A stretch of 58,626 nt of DNA from Candidatus Omnitrophota bacterium (GCA_016177405.1 JACOVG010000032.1:1-58626); one strand, 5' to 3'; numbered from the stretch's first letter, positions 1 to 9,869 are shown. Numbers and translations: made by a program. The notes: a model not told the origin generated them from the letters alone.

Positions 1-43
1 CACCAGCCCTCCCGTTGGCAGCTTACGAGGAGACGGACCGGGA

Positions 44-171
<128 letters not shown>

Positions 172-216
172 CAGAGGGCGGGGGAGTCGGAGTTGGGACT
201 TTGAGGAGGTGACGGG

Positions 217-1149
217 GTGAAACCCAGGCATCTTATTTCCATTCAGGATTTGTCGGCTCAAGAGATCGAAGCCCTTTTTCGGGAGACCGCCGGCTTAAAG
301 AAGGCCAGGGGCTCCTCCACGGCGCTTGCAGGGAAGACGTGGGGGCTTCTCTTTGAAAAACCATCGGTCCGGACCCGGGTCTCCTTTGAGGTGGGAATCG
401 CCCAGCTGGGCGGCCGGTCTCTCTACATCGGGCCGGTGGAGCTCCAGAACGGCAAGCGGGAATCGGCCAAGGATGTGGCCTGCGTCCTTTCCAGGTACCT
501 TGATGGGATCATCGCCCGCACCTTCCGCCATGAGGACGTGGTGGAGATGGCCCGGTGGGCTGTTGTCCCGGTCGTGAACGGCCTCTCGGACGTGGAGCAT
601 CCCTGCCAGGCGCTGGCCGACGGCTTCACCCTTTGGGAGAAATTCGGCAAGGTCCGCGGCGTCCGGATCGCCTTCGTGGGAGACGGCAACAACGTCTGCC
701 ACTCCCTGATGCTCCTGGCGGCGCTCCTCGGGGCCCATCTGAAGCTGGCCTGCCCGGCCGGCTACGGCCCGCGAAAGGATCTCCTGCGCTGGGCGAAGGA
801 GCGCGCGGCCCGAAGCGGCGGCTCGATTCTGAGCACCGGCTCCGCCGGGGAGGCGGCCTCCGATGCCCAGGTCGTTTACACCGATGTCTGGGCCAGCATG
901 GGGCAGGAGAAGGAACGTTCGAAACGGGGCAAGATCTTTGCCGGTTATCAGGTGAACGCAAAGCTCATGAAGCGGGCCGCCCCCCAGGCCCTTTTCATGC
1001 ACTGCCTGCCGGCCCATCGGGGCGAGGAGGTCACCGACGAGGTGATGGACAGCCGGCATTCCATTGTCTATGATCAAGCGGAGAATCGGCTTCATGCGCA
1101 GAAGGCCGTCCTGTTAAGATGGACGGCGCGAGGAGGCGGGAAGCGATGA
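217..1149 (+). CDS. argF: ornithine carbamoyltransferase
   Basis: Cytosolic enzyme joining ornithine and carbamoyl phosphate to give citrulline in arginine synthesis. The carbamoyl-phosphate motif SVRTR lies at residues 50-54, HPCQ near residue 128 and the ornithine-side HCLP at 262-265. The length of 310 aa is normal for the family. The start is GTG, preceded by a strong GAGGAGGT ribosome site. It heads a run of overlapping biosynthetic genes and shares ATGA with argG. An N-acetylornithine transcarbamylase is less likely because the order F-G-H and the motifs are those of the classical enzyme. Confidence 0.95.
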   Translation: MKPRHLISIQDLSAQEIEALFRETAGLKKARGSSTALAGKTWGLLFEKPSVRTRVSFEVGIAQLGGRSLYIGPVELQNGKRESAKDVACVLSRYLDGIIARTFRHEDVVEMARWAVVPVVNGLSDVEHPCQALADGFTLWEKFGKVRGVRIAFVGDGNNVCHSLMLLAALLGAHLKLACPAGYGPRKDLLRWAKERAARSGGSILSTGSAGEAASDAQVVYTDVWASMGQEKERSKRGKIFAGYQVNAKLMKRAAPQALFMHCLPAHRGEEVTDEVMDSRHSIVYDQAENRLHAQKAVLLRWTARGGGKR

Positions 1150-2318
1150 AAAAGATAGTCTTGGCTTATTCCGGCGGGCTGGACACATCGGTCGCGATCC
1201 GGTGGCTTAGCCAAAAGGGGTTTCAGGTGATCGCCTTCCTGGCCGATGTCGGCCAGGGCGAGGACTTTGGCCCCATTCGCCGGCGGGCCCTGGCCTGCGG
1301 GGCGAGCCAGGTGGTGATCAAAGACCTTCGGGAGTCTTTCGCGCGGGAGTACATTCTGCCGGCCCTGCGCGCCGGCGCCGTCTATGAAAGGAAGTACTTG
1401 CTCGCCACCGCCTTGAGCCGCCCCCTCATCGCCAAGGCCCTGGGGGAAGCGGCCGTGGCCCACGGCGCGCGAACCGTGGCCCACGGCTGCACCGGCAAGG
1501 GCAACGACCAGGTCCGCCTGGAGGTGACCCTGAAGATCCTCTTTCCGCGGCTGGCGGTTCTGGCCCCCCTGCGGGAATGGGAGCTCAAGTCCAGGGCCGA
1601 GGAGATCCGCTATGCCGCCCGGCACAAGCTGCCGATCGCGCCTCCTTCCCAATCGCGTTTCTCCATCGATCAGAATCTCTGGGGGGTTTCCATTGAAAGC
1701 GGCCCGCTGGAGGATCCTTGGGTTGAGCCGCCGCCGGAGGCCTATCAGTGGACGAAGGAGCCCTCGCGGGCTCCGGCCCGGCCTCTCTTGGTCACGGTGG
1801 ACTGGCTGCGGGGCGTCCCGGCAGGCATCAACGGCAAGCGCCTCTCCTTGACGCGCTTGATCGAGCGCCTCAACCACCTGGGTTCCGCCCACGGGATCGG
1901 ACGGAGCGACCTGATCGAGGACCGGCTGGTGGGAATCAAATCCCGGGAGGTCTACGAGGCGCCGGCGGCCCACATCCTTCATGCCGCCCACCAGGAGCTG
2001 GAACAGCTCACCCTGGACCGGGAAATGCTGATCTTCAAGGAGATTGTCGCCGGCCGCTATGCCCGGCTGGTGTACGACGGCTTGTGGTTCACGCCTCTCA
2101 AGGCCGCGCTGGACCGGTGGGTGGATGAGAGCCAGCGCCGGGTGAGCGGAAGGGTACGGCTCAAGCTGTACCGGGGGACCTTGGCGGCGGTGGGGCGCGG
2201 TTCGCCCAACGCCCTTTACCGGAAGGCCCTGGCGACGTATCAGGGGAAGGATGAGTTTGACCAGCGATGGGCCGGTGGCTTCATCGCGCTCTGGGGGCTT
2301 CCCTATGCCAAGCCCTAG
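1146..2318 (+). CDS. argG: argininosuccinate synthase
   Basis: ATP-dependent ligation of citrulline and aspartate to argininosuccinate. The N-terminal PP-loop SGGLDTS is at about residues 9-15. HGCTGKGNDQVR, APLREW and LEDPW are further family signatures. The track begins this ORF at 1119, deep inside argF. The ATG at 1146 is preferred because it gives the family N-terminus (MKKIVLAYSGG), has AGGAGGCGGG just upstream and overlaps the argF stop as ATGA. The product is 390 aa, near the usual 400. Confidence 0.95.
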   Translation: MKKIVLAYSGGLDTSVAIRWLSQKGFQVIAFLADVGQGEDFGPIRRRALACGASQVVIKDLRESFAREYILPALRAGAVYERKYLLATALSRPLIAKALGEAAVAHGARTVAHGCTGKGNDQVRLEVTLKILFPRLAVLAPLREWELKSRAEEIRYAARHKLPIAPPSQSRFSIDQNLWGVSIESGPLEDPWVEPPPEAYQWTKEPSRAPARPLLVTVDWLRGVPAGINGKRLSLTRLIERLNHLGSAHGIGRSDLIEDRLVGIKSREVYEAPAAHILHAAHQELEQLTLDREMLIFKEIVAGRYARLVYDGLWFTPLKAALDRWVDESQRRVSGRVRLKLYRGTLAAVGRGSPNALYRKALATYQGKDEFDQRWAGGFIALWGLPYAKP

Positions 2319-3693
2319 CCGGAAATTGTGGGGAGGCAGGTTCAAGGGAAAGACCTCCGCCGCGGTGGAGCGGTTCACCCATTCTCTTTCCGTGGATCAG
2401 CGCCTGGCCCGGTGGGATCTGGCCGGATCCATCGCCCATGCCGAAATGCTGGGCAAGCAGGGGATCATCCCGCGGCAAGCCGGCCGCCGGATCGTGCGGG
2501 CCCTCAAGGAGATCTCGCGGGCGGTTGACCGTAAAACCGTGGTCTGGAGCGCCGGGGCGGAAGACATCCACACCGCCATTCAGGAGCTCCTGGCCAGGAA
2601 GATAGGGGCGGCCGCCGGCTACCTGCATGCCGGACGCTCCAGAAATGACCAGGTGGTGACCTCTTTCCGCCTCTGTTTGAAGGCCGAAACAACCGGTCTC
2701 ATCCAGAAAATCCACCGGCTTCAAAAGGCCGTCTTGAAGCAGGCCCGCAAGAAGCAGGGGACTCTTCTGCCTGGCATGACCCATCTGCGGCACGCCCAGC
2801 CGGTCCTTCTATCGCACCTTCTTTTGAGCTATCTCGCCCCTCTTCAAAGGGACCGGGGGCGCCTGGCCGACGCCCTCTCCCGGATGAACGAGTCCCCTCT
2901 GGGGTCGGCGGCCCTGGCGGGAACGGGTCTGGCCATCGACCGGGCCTTCACCGCCAAGCGCCTGGGCTTTTCCGGCCCCATGGCCAATTCCATCGACGGG
3001 GTCACCGACCGGGACTTCGTGGTGGAGCTCCTGTCGGCCTTGGCCCTGACCGGCCTGCATCTGGCCAGGATCGCGGAGGACCTGATTCTCTTCTCCACCG
3101 AGGCCTTCGGGTATCTCCGCTTCGACGAGAAGCTCCTGACCGGAAGTTCCATGATGCCCCAGAAACAAAATCCTGATTTTCTGGAGCTGATCCGCGCCGG
3201 TTCCGCCCGGATCAGCGGGCAGCTCGCCGCGGGGCTGGCTCTCTTCAAGGGATTGCCCTCCGGCTACCAGCGGGACCTCCAATGGGATAAGGCGATCGTC
3301 TTTGAGGCCCTGGACCAGGCCCAGGGGATGGTGGAGCTGTTGACCGACGGCTTTGGGGGCTTACGCTGGAACGAAGCCCGGACGCGCCGGGCGCTGGAGG
3401 ATCCCTCCCTTTACGCGACCGACCTCGCGGAGTACCTGGCGATGAAAAAGATCCCTTGGGCCTTGGCCCACCAGGCCGTGGGCCGGCTCTTGGCCCACGC
3501 AGAGGAACGGGGAATCCCGGCGGCCCGGATGCCCCTTCAGGAGATCCGAAGGTTCTCTCCGGCCTTTGGTCCGGATCTCTATCGCCTCTTTGACCCCCGG
3601 GTGTCGGTTGGGCGCAAACGTTCCTTTGGAAGCACCTCTCCCCAGGAGGTGGCCCGGGCGATTCGCCGGTGGCAGCGCCTGCTGGCGGTTTAG
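2305..3693 (+). CDS. argH: argininosuccinate lyase
   Basis: Splits argininosuccinate into arginine and fumarate; member of the fumarase/aspartase superfamily. The superfamily signature appears as GSSMMPQKQNP, with DIHTAIQ, SRNDQV and THLRHAQPV earlier in the protein. I take the ATG at 2305 (462 aa), not 2251, because the family begins with the K-LWGGRF segment. This leaves a 14-nt overlap with argG. It completes the three-gene citrulline-to-arginine module, and lysA starts directly after the stop codon. Confidence 0.95.
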   Translation: MPSPSRKLWGGRFKGKTSAAVERFTHSLSVDQRLARWDLAGSIAHAEMLGKQGIIPRQAGRRIVRALKEISRAVDRKTVVWSAGAEDIHTAIQELLARKIGAAAGYLHAGRSRNDQVVTSFRLCLKAETTGLIQKIHRLQKAVLKQARKKQGTLLPGMTHLRHAQPVLLSHLLLSYLAPLQRDRGRLADALSRMNESPLGSAALAGTGLAIDRAFTAKRLGFSGPMANSIDGVTDRDFVVELLSALALTGLHLARIAEDLILFSTEAFGYLRFDEKLLTGSSMMPQKQNPDFLELIRAGSARISGQLAAGLALFKGLPSGYQRDLQWDKAIVFEALDQAQGMVELLTDGFGGLRWNEARTRRALEDPSLYATDLAEYLAMKKIPWALAHQAVGRLLAHAEERGIPAARMPLQEIRRFSPAFGPDLYRLFDPRVSVGRKRSFGSTSPQEVARAIRRWQRLLAV

Positions 3694-4953
3694 ATGCACC
3701 GCTTTGCTCTCAAAAAGGGACGCCTCTGGTGCGAGGGGGTGGCGGTTGATCGCGTGGCCGACGCGCTGGGAACGCCCCTTTATCTTTACAGCTTTCAAAC
3801 CCTCCTCGACCATTACCGGAAGCTTGAGAAGGCCTTCTCCTCCGCCGGCGCCCTGATCTGCTTCGCCGTCAAGGCCAATGGAAACCTCGCCATTCTCAAG
3901 GCGCTGGCCCAGGCCGGCTCCGGCTTTGATGTGGTTTCGGGCGGGGAGTTGAGGAAAGCGCTCTTGGCCGGAGCGGCGCCCCAGAAGATCGTCTACGCCT
4001 CGGTGGGCAAAACCGACCGGGAGATCGAGCTGGCCCTCCGGTCGCGCGTTCTGTTCTTCAACGTGGAGTCGGCCATGGAATTGGAGGTTCTTGAGGCGGC
4101 CTGCCGGCGGCTCAAGAGGCGCCAGAGGGTCTGTTTGAGGCTCAACCCGGGCGTCCAGGCCGACACCCACGCCTACATCAGCACGGGCCAGCCCGCGAGC
4201 AAATTCGGCATGGGGCTGTCCACCGTGGAATCCCTCTTCAAGCGCCACCGCGAATTCCCGCACCTGGACCTCGCGGGCATCCACCTGCACATCGGCTCGC
4301 AGATCCTGGAGGCGGCCCCCTTCGCCGCCGCCATTGCCAAAGCGATCGGGTTGGCGAAGAAGGCCAGGCGCTGGGGCGTGGCGATCCGATATCTGAACAT
4401 CGGAGGGGGACTGGGCATCGTTTACCACCGGGAAACGCCGCAGACCGCCCAGGCCTTTGCCTCCCGGATTCTGCCCCTCATAAAAAACAGCTCCCTCAAG
4501 CTCATCCTGGAGCCGGGCCGGTTCATCGCCGGAAACAGCGGCGTCCTGCTGACGCGCGTTGTCACCCTCAAGGAGAACGGAAGGAAGCGGTTCGCGGTGG
4601 TGGACGCGGGGATGAACGACCTGATCCGCCCCAGCCTCTATGGCGCTTACCACGAGATGGTCCTCTCCGGCGGCGCGGCACGCCGGCCAAGGCTTCGGTA
4701 CGACGTCGTGGGACCGGTCTGCGAAAGCGGAGACTTCTTCGCCAAGGACCGCCTCCTCCCGCGCCTCACGCGGGGCGATCTGCTGGCCATCCTGGGGGCG
4801 GGGGCCTACGGTTTCGCCATGTCCAGCAATTACAACGCCAGGCCCCGCGCGGCCGAGGTGATGGTCCGCGGCCGCCGGTGGTTTGTCATCCGCCGCCGCG
4901 AGACCTTCCAGGACTTGGTCCGCGGCGAGCGCCTGCCGCCCTTCCTCCAATGA
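3694..4953 (+). CDS. lysA: diaminopimelate decarboxylase
   Basis: PLP-dependent decarboxylation of meso-diaminopimelate to lysine, the last lysine step. The PLP lysine lies in the FAVKAN motif near residue 60. HIGSQ, the GGGLG phosphate loop and CESGDFF (active-site cysteine from the partner subunit) are all present. The ATG follows the argH stop with zero spacing, so the genes are surely cotranscribed. The length of 419 aa is typical. Its place ahead of dapF, dapA, dapB and dapL makes a nearly complete lysine cluster. Confidence 0.95.
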   Translation: MHRFALKKGRLWCEGVAVDRVADALGTPLYLYSFQTLLDHYRKLEKAFSSAGALICFAVKANGNLAILKALAQAGSGFDVVSGGELRKALLAGAAPQKIVYASVGKTDREIELALRSRVLFFNVESAMELEVLEAACRRLKRRQRVCLRLNPGVQADTHAYISTGQPASKFGMGLSTVESLFKRHREFPHLDLAGIHLHIGSQILEAAPFAAAIAKAIGLAKKARRWGVAIRYLNIGGGLGIVYHRETPQTAQAFASRILPLIKNSSLKLILEPGRFIAGNSGVLLTRVVTLKENGRKRFAVVDAGMNDLIRPSLYGAYHEMVLSGGAARRPRLRYDVVGPVCESGDFFAKDRLLPRLTRGDLLAILGAGAYGFAMSSNYNARPRAAEVMVRGRRWFVIRRRETFQDLVRGERLPPFLQ

Positions 4954-5753
4954 CCCCCCTGCGTTTCACGAAGATGGCGGGGGCGGGCAACGACTTTGTC
5001 CTTGTGGAGGCCGAGCGTCTTCGCCCAGGGGAAAATCTACCGCGGCTGGCCCGCCGCTTGTGCGACCGCAAGCGGGGGATCGGGGCGGACGGCCTTTTGC
5101 TGGTGGGCTCCTCCCGAAACGGGTCGGCCCGGATGCGGATCTTCAATCCCGACGGCAGCGAGCCCGACATGTGCGGCAACGGCGCCCGGTGCGCCGCCTG
5201 GTACCTCCACCCGCGGGGAAAGAAAACCCTTTCCCTCGCGACCGGGGCCGGCCCCTTGACGGCTCACGTGACCGGCGGGGGGGTCCGCCTTTTCCTCTCC
5301 AGGCCCCGCTCGCTTAACCTCAACCTTTCTCTGGCGGTTGGCGGCCGCCGCTGGATTTTCCACTCGGTGAACACCGGGGTGCCCCATGCCGTGAGCGTGG
5401 TCAAAAGAATTCAAGACATCGACGTGGAGCGCGTCGGAAGATCGGTCCGCTTTCATTCTCATTTCAAGCCGCGGGGGACCAACGTTGATTTCATTCAGAT
5501 CGTCTCCCCCAGGCGCCTCATCATCCGGACCTACGAGCGGGGGGTGGAAGGGGAGACCCTGGCTTGCGGGACCGGCGCGGCGGCCTCGGTGGTCATCGGC
5601 GAACGGCTTGGACTTTTGAAGCCGCCGGTCAGCCTCACGACGGCGTCGGGAGAGCTCTTGAGGGTGGGTTACGTTGAATCGGGCACATCTGGGAAACAGT
5701 GGTACCTTGAAGGAACGGCACAGAAGATCTTCGAAGGAGAGATCAACCGGTGA
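4950..5753 (+). CDS. dapF: diaminopimelate epimerase
   Basis: Converts LL- to meso-diaminopimelate with two cysteines acting as acid and base. Both appear in their motifs: GNGARC in the first half and ACGTGA in the second. The N-terminus MAGAGNDFVLVE is typical. The track start at 4878 lies inside lysA. The ATG at 4950 overlaps the lysA stop as ATGA and gives 267 aa, the usual size. The epimerase is needed here because the DapL route yields LL-DAP. Confidence 0.95.
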   Translation: MTPLRFTKMAGAGNDFVLVEAERLRPGENLPRLARRLCDRKRGIGADGLLLVGSSRNGSARMRIFNPDGSEPDMCGNGARCAAWYLHPRGKKTLSLATGAGPLTAHVTGGGVRLFLSRPRSLNLNLSLAVGGRRWIFHSVNTGVPHAVSVVKRIQDIDVERVGRSVRFHSHFKPRGTNVDFIQIVSPRRLIIRTYERGVEGETLACGTGAAASVVIGERLGLLKPPVSLTTASGELLRVGYVESGTSGKQWYLEGTAQKIFEGEINR

Positions 5754-6649
5754 AGCATTCCAAGAAGCTTAAATTTTCTGGTTCCATGGTCGCGCTGGTG
5801 ACCCCCTTCAGGAAAGGGCGGGTGGACGGGGAAACCTTGAGATCGCTGGTCGCCTTTCACATCCGGGAGGGAACCTCCGCTTTGGTTCCCTGCGGCACGA
5901 CCGGCGAGTCGGCCACCCTTTCCCACGCGGAGCACGAGGAGGTGATCGAAACCACCCTCGAGGCCGCCCGGGGAAAGATCCCGGTGATCGCCGGCACCGG
6001 ATCCAACAACACCCAGGAGGCCCTGCGGCTGACCCGGCATGCCGAGCGCGCCGGAGCGGACGCGGCGCTCCTCATCTCGCCCTATTACAACCGGCCCACG
6101 CAGGAGGGGCTCTACCAGCATTTCCGGACGATCGCCGAGTCGGTTTCCATTCCGCTTATCCTCTACAACATCGCCTCCCGCACGGGGGTCAACATCGAGC
6201 CGGAAACCTTTGCCAGGCTCTCGAAGCTTCCCCACATTGCCGGGGTCAAGGAGGCGAGCGGCTCGCTGGAGCAGATGTCCAGGATCAAAGCCCTCTGCGG
6301 AAAGGACTTCGCCCTCATCTCCGGCGACGACGTCCTGACCCTTCCGGTCCTGGCGATCGGCGGGACAGGGGTGATCTCGGTGGTGGCCAACCTGGTTCCG
6401 GGGAAGGTGGCCGGCCTGGTGCGCTCTTTTGAGGAGGGCGAGGTCGATCGGGCCCGCGCGCTTCATTACGAGCTTCTGGCCCTCACCAAGGCCCTGTTCC
6501 TGGAAACCAACCCCATTCCGGTCAAGACCGCCATGGGATTGGCGGGGCTCTTGCCGGAGGCCTCCCTGCGGCTGCCGCTTTGCCCCATGAGCGACGGAAA
6601 TCTCGCCAAGCTCAAAGAGGCCTTGCGCCCCTTCCGGCTTACCCGATGA
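5750..6649 (+). CDS. dapA: 4-hydroxy-tetrahydrodipicolinate synthase
   Basis: Schiff-base aldolase condensing pyruvate with aspartate semialdehyde, the committed lysine/DAP step. GTTGESATL (substrate carboxylate site), SPYYNRPTQEG and the Schiff-base lysine in VKEASG are seen. The GTG at 5750 is chosen because AAGGAGAG sits 8-9 nt upstream and it overlaps the dapF stop. The first 12 residues are then slightly longer than in most homologues. TIM-barrel family, 299 aa. Confidence 0.95.
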   Translation: MKHSKKLKFSGSMVALVTPFRKGRVDGETLRSLVAFHIREGTSALVPCGTTGESATLSHAEHEEVIETTLEAARGKIPVIAGTGSNNTQEALRLTRHAERAGADAALLISPYYNRPTQEGLYQHFRTIAESVSIPLILYNIASRTGVNIEPETFARLSKLPHIAGVKEASGSLEQMSRIKALCGKDFALISGDDVLTLPVLAIGGTGVISVVANLVPGKVAGLVRSFEEGEVDRARALHYELLALTKALFLETNPIPVKTAMGLAGLLPEASLRLPLCPMSDGNLAKLKEALRPFRLTR

Positions 6650-7401
6650 TCCGCGCGGCGGTCAGCGGCTGCTGCGGGAGAATGGGTTCCCTCATCGTGG
6701 AGGAAATCCTGAAGGATCCCCTTCGCTTCCAGCTCGCCGGGGCCTTCGAGCAGGCGGGCCACGAAAAGCTCGGCGCTGGCATTCCAGGGGCGCCGGGGGT
6801 CCGCGTCCAGAGCGACTTGGCCTCTCACCTGGCAGGCGTACAGTCCCTGATTGAATTCACCACCGCCGGCGCCACCGTGGAGCACGCGAGGTACGCCTCG
6901 GCCGCCGGCGTGCCGATGGTGATCGGGACCACGGGGTTTGACCCCTCCCAGATGGAGGAGCTGCGCTCCCTGGCCGCGAGAATCCCCATCTTCTGGTCCG
7001 CCAACATGTCCCTGGGGGTGGTGATCCTGCGTCAGGCCCTCCGGTCGCTGGCCGACGGCTACCGGAAGTTCGGTCTGTTGGATAAAGCGGCCATCGCCCT
7101 TTCCGAAACCCACCACGTCAGGAAGAAGGACAAACCCAGCGGAACCGCCAAGCTCCTGGCCCAGGAAATCTTCCGGGCCGCCGGGCGAAAGATCCAGGAC
7201 CAGGAGATTGAGGCCCGAAGGATCGGGGAGGTCGTTGGCATTCACAGCGTCTCCTTCGTCACCCCCGCGGAGAAGATCTCCATTCAGCATGAAGCGTTGG
7301 ACCGCCGGCTTTTCGCCCAGGGGGCCCTCTGGGCCGCCCAGGCGTTTCAAGCCTTCTGGAAGAAACCGGGTTGGTACGAGATGGACGACCTCCTCCGGTG
7401 A
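6646..7401 (+). CDS. dapB: 4-hydroxy-tetrahydrodipicolinate reductase
   Basis: NAD(P)H-dependent reductase acting on the DapA product. The N-terminal nucleotide loop is GCCGRMG. FTTAGAT and GTTGF are family motifs, and the catalytic segment ETHHVRKKDKPSGTA is intact. The tracked ORF starts 22 codons too early. The ATG at 6646 overlaps the dapA stop as ATGA and gives 251 aa, normal for the family. It feeds tetrahydrodipicolinate to the aminotransferase encoded next. Confidence 0.95.
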   Translation: MIRAAVSGCCGRMGSLIVEEILKDPLRFQLAGAFEQAGHEKLGAGIPGAPGVRVQSDLASHLAGVQSLIEFTTAGATVEHARYASAAGVPMVIGTTGFDPSQMEELRSLAARIPIFWSANMSLGVVILRQALRSLADGYRKFGLLDKAAIALSETHHVRKKDKPSGTAKLLAQEIFRAAGRKIQDQEIEARRIGEVVGIHSVSFVTPAEKISIQHEALDRRLFAQGALWAAQAFQAFWKKPGWYEMDDLLR

Positions 7402-8579
7402 TTCCCCCCGTCGCGCGGAGGCTGAAGCGCCTTCCGCCGTACCTGTTCGTCGCCATCGACGCCTTGAAAGAGGAGCTCCTGCGGCAGGGCAGGGACGTGA
7501 TTGACATGGGCGTGGGAGACCCGGACCTTCCCACCCCAGGCTTCATCCGGAGGGCCCTGGTCCAGGCGCTCCGGAATCCGGCCCACCACCGGTACCCCTC
7601 CAACCGCGGGCTGTTGAGTCTGCGTCAGGCGATCGCCCGGTGGTACCAAAAACGCTTCCAGGTTGCCCTGGACCCGGAAACCGAGATCCTCCCCTTGATC
7701 GGCTCCAAGGAGGGAATCGCCCATCTGCCCCTGGGCTTCGTCAACCCGGGCGACGCGGTGCTGGTTCCGGACCCCGGCTACCCCCCTTACCGGACCGGGA
7801 CCATCCTGGCCGGGGGCAGGCCCGTCGCCGTCCCTTTGCTCGCCCAGAACGACTTCCTTCCGGACCTTGAAGCGCTTCAAAAACGAGGGGTCCGGGCGAA
7901 GCTCTTCTTTCTGAACTACCCCAACAACCCCACGGCCGCCTGCGCCGATGGGTCCTTTTTCCGGCGGCTTACAACCTTCGCCCACAAAACCGGCATTCCC
8001 GTCTGCCACGACGCGGCCTATTCCGAGATCTCCTTTTCAGGGCCCCAGCCCAGTTTTCTGCAGTCGCCCGGAGCCAAGGAGGCGGGGATAGAGTTCCACT
8101 CCCTTTCCAAGACCTTCCAGATGACCGGATTCAGAATCGGCTGGGTTGCCGGAAACCGGCAGATGGTCTCGGCCCTGGCCCGGGTAAAATCCAACATCGA
8201 CTCCGGCATTTTCGAGGCCATCCAGGCCGCCGGCATCCGGGCCCTGCAAGGGTCAAGCTCCCAGCGCGGCCGAATGGCCGCGGTCTACCGCCGGCGCAGA
8301 GACCTTTGGGTGGGCGCCCTCCAATCGGCGGGATGGCCGGCGCGGCCTCCCGAGGCCACCTTCTACCTTTGGGTGAGAACCCCTCCGGGGAAGAAGTCCC
8401 AGGAGGTGTCCTCTCTCCTATTAAGGAAGGCCGGCATCGTGGCCACCCCCGGGGTGGGTTTCGGCCGGTACGGGGAAGGGTACATCCGCTTCTCGTTGAC
8501 TCTTCCCCTCACGCGCCTTCAAGAGGCGGCCCGGCGGATGGGCAGACTTTCTCTATGGCCCAAGCCCTCGTCGGGTTAG
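7398..8579 (+). CDS. dapL: LL-diaminopimelate aminotransferase
   Basis: Class I/II PLP aminotransferase that turns tetrahydrodipicolinate directly into LL-DAP, replacing DapD, DapC and DapE. NYPNNPT and SLSKTFQMTGFRIGW (PLP lysine) are clear. The N-terminus RLKRLPPYLF is characteristic of DapL. The GTG at 7398 overlaps the dapB stop as GTGA, so I prefer it to the TTG at 7371; 393 aa. Position between dapB and the rest of the cluster makes the DAP role much more likely than a generic aspartate aminotransferase. Confidence 0.9.
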   Translation: MIPPVARRLKRLPPYLFVAIDALKEELLRQGRDVIDMGVGDPDLPTPGFIRRALVQALRNPAHHRYPSNRGLLSLRQAIARWYQKRFQVALDPETEILPLIGSKEGIAHLPLGFVNPGDAVLVPDPGYPPYRTGTILAGGRPVAVPLLAQNDFLPDLEALQKRGVRAKLFFLNYPNNPTAACADGSFFRRLTTFAHKTGIPVCHDAAYSEISFSGPQPSFLQSPGAKEAGIEFHSLSKTFQMTGFRIGWVAGNRQMVSALARVKSNIDSGIFEAIQAAGIRALQGSSSQRGRMAAVYRRRRDLWVGALQSAGWPARPPEATFYLWVRTPPGKKSQEVSSLLLRKAGIVATPGVGFGRYGEGYIRFSLTLPLTRLQEAARRMGRLSLWPKPSSG

Positions 8580-9025
8580 GCTCCAATCTGGGCGACCGGA
8601 TCGCCCATCTGACCCTGGCCGTGGAAGAGATGAAGAAGCTTCCGGACACCCGGGTGGCGGGCGTCTCCTCCTGGCACGAAACCGAGCCGCTGGGCGGCCC
8701 GGCCCAGGGGCCCTTCCTGAATGGAGCGGCCAGGCTCTTCACGTCGCTTGGCCCGTCGGAGCTCCTCAACCACCTGCAGGCCATCGAGGTGAAGCTCGGC
8801 CGCCCCAAGGATCATGCCCGATGGGCAGAGCGCACCATGGACCTGGACCTCCTGGCCTACGACGACCAGCTGCTGCGCGCCCCGGGGCTCACCCTTCCGC
8901 ACCCAGGGCTTCACGAACGGCCCTTTGTCCTGAGGCCCCTGGCGGAAATCGCGCCGGAGTGGATCCATCCGGTGCTTCACCGATCGGCCCGCGAACTGCT
9001 GGACGCCCTGTCGTGCCGATCGTAA
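8555..9025 (+). CDS. folK: 2-amino-4-hydroxy-6-hydroxymethyldihydropteridine pyrophosphokinase
   Basis: Transfers pyrophosphate to hydroxymethyl-dihydropterin in folate synthesis. The N-terminus ALVGLGSNLGDR and the signature RTMDLDLLAYDD are diagnostic, and HPGLHERPFVLRPL follows. The track starts at 8306; the ATG at 8555 gives a typical 156-aa enzyme. It overlaps dapL by 25 nt and the next gene, panC, by 13 nt. It is the only folate gene here, so its place is a matter of operon packing. Confidence 0.93.
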   Translation: MAQALVGLGSNLGDRIAHLTLAVEEMKKLPDTRVAGVSSWHETEPLGGPAQGPFLNGAARLFTSLGPSELLNHLQAIEVKLGRPKDHARWAERTMDLDLLAYDDQLLRAPGLTLPHPGLHERPFVLRPLAEIAPEWIHPVLHRSARELLDALSCRS

Positions 9026-9867
9026 GGGGCCTGCCGAGACTCAAGGCCATCATCGGGGATCTCAAGAAAAAGGGTCGAACCATCGGTTTCGTTCCCACGA
9101 TGGGAGCCCTGCACGAGGGTCATCTCTCCCTCATCCGGCAAGCGGCCAAGGAAAACGATTTCGTGGTGGTCAGCGTCTTTGTCAATCCGATCCAGTTTGA
9201 CCGGGAGTCCGATTTCAGTTCGTACCCCCGCGGCCTCCGATCGGACGCCCGAAGGGCCGCCGAAGCCGGCTGCGACCTGATCTTCGCCCCCTCCGCCGGC
9301 GCCCTTTATCCGCCCGGATTTCAGACCTTCGTCGACGTCACGCGCTTGAGCCTCCCGTGGGAGGGGCGCGCGCGGCCCGGGCACTTCCGGGGGGTGGCCA
9401 CCGTGGTCGCCAAGCTCTTCAACCTTGTTTCGCCCACCCGGGCTTACTTCGGCCGGAAGGATGCCCAGCAGGCGCGCCTGGTTCAACAGCTCATCGAAGA
9501 CCTTCACTTCCCGGTGATCCTGCGCGTGAGGCCGACCGTCCGGGAGTCCGGGGGCCTGGCGATGAGCTCCCGCAACAGCCTCCTTTCTCCGTCGGAGCGG
9601 CGGCGCGCCAGCGGGATCTTCGACGCTTTACAGGAGGGCGGACGCCTGATAAAATGTGGCCAGCGTCGAGGAGAGGCGATTTCTCGACGGATGAGGGTGG
9701 TGCTTCGACGAATCCCGGACGTGAAGATCGATTACGTCGCCGTGGTGAATCCCAAGACCCTGGAGCCCCTGAAGACCGTCCGGCTGCCGGCGGCGATCTT
9801 GGCGGCGGTTTGGATGGGGGGAGTGCGGCTGATCGACGGCTGCGTGGTGTCGACCAAGAAAGGTTAG
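9013..9867 (+). CDS. panC: pantothenate synthetase
   Basis: Condenses pantoate and beta-alanine with ATP to pantothenate. [15 protein letters not shown] carries the HxGH nucleotide motif; FVNPIQF and the YFGRKDAQQ segment follow. The GTG at 9013, inside the folK end, gives 284 aa and the expected N-terminus; the 8821 start of the track is not plausible. The next gene, panD, supplies the beta-alanine substrate. Confidence 0.93.
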   Translation: MPIVRGLPRLKAIIGDLKKKGRTIGFVPTMGALHEGHLSLIRQAAKENDFVVVSVFVNPIQFDRESDFSSYPRGLRSDARRAAEAGCDLIFAPSAGALYPPGFQTFVDVTRLSLPWEGRARPGHFRGVATVVAKLFNLVSPTRAYFGRKDAQQARLVQQLIEDLHFPVILRVRPTVRESGGLAMSSRNSLLSPSERRRASGIFDALQEGGRLIKCGQRRGEAISRRMRVVLRRIPDVKIDYVAVVNPKTLEPLKTVRLPAAILAAVWMGGVRLIDGCVVSTKKG

Positions 9868-9869
9868 GC

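Noticed and set aside
1092-2378. 428-aa antisense ORF over argG
   Set aside because: Shadow of argG on the other strand; low-complexity composition and no family signal. The same applies to 3361-4950 and 11367-12944.
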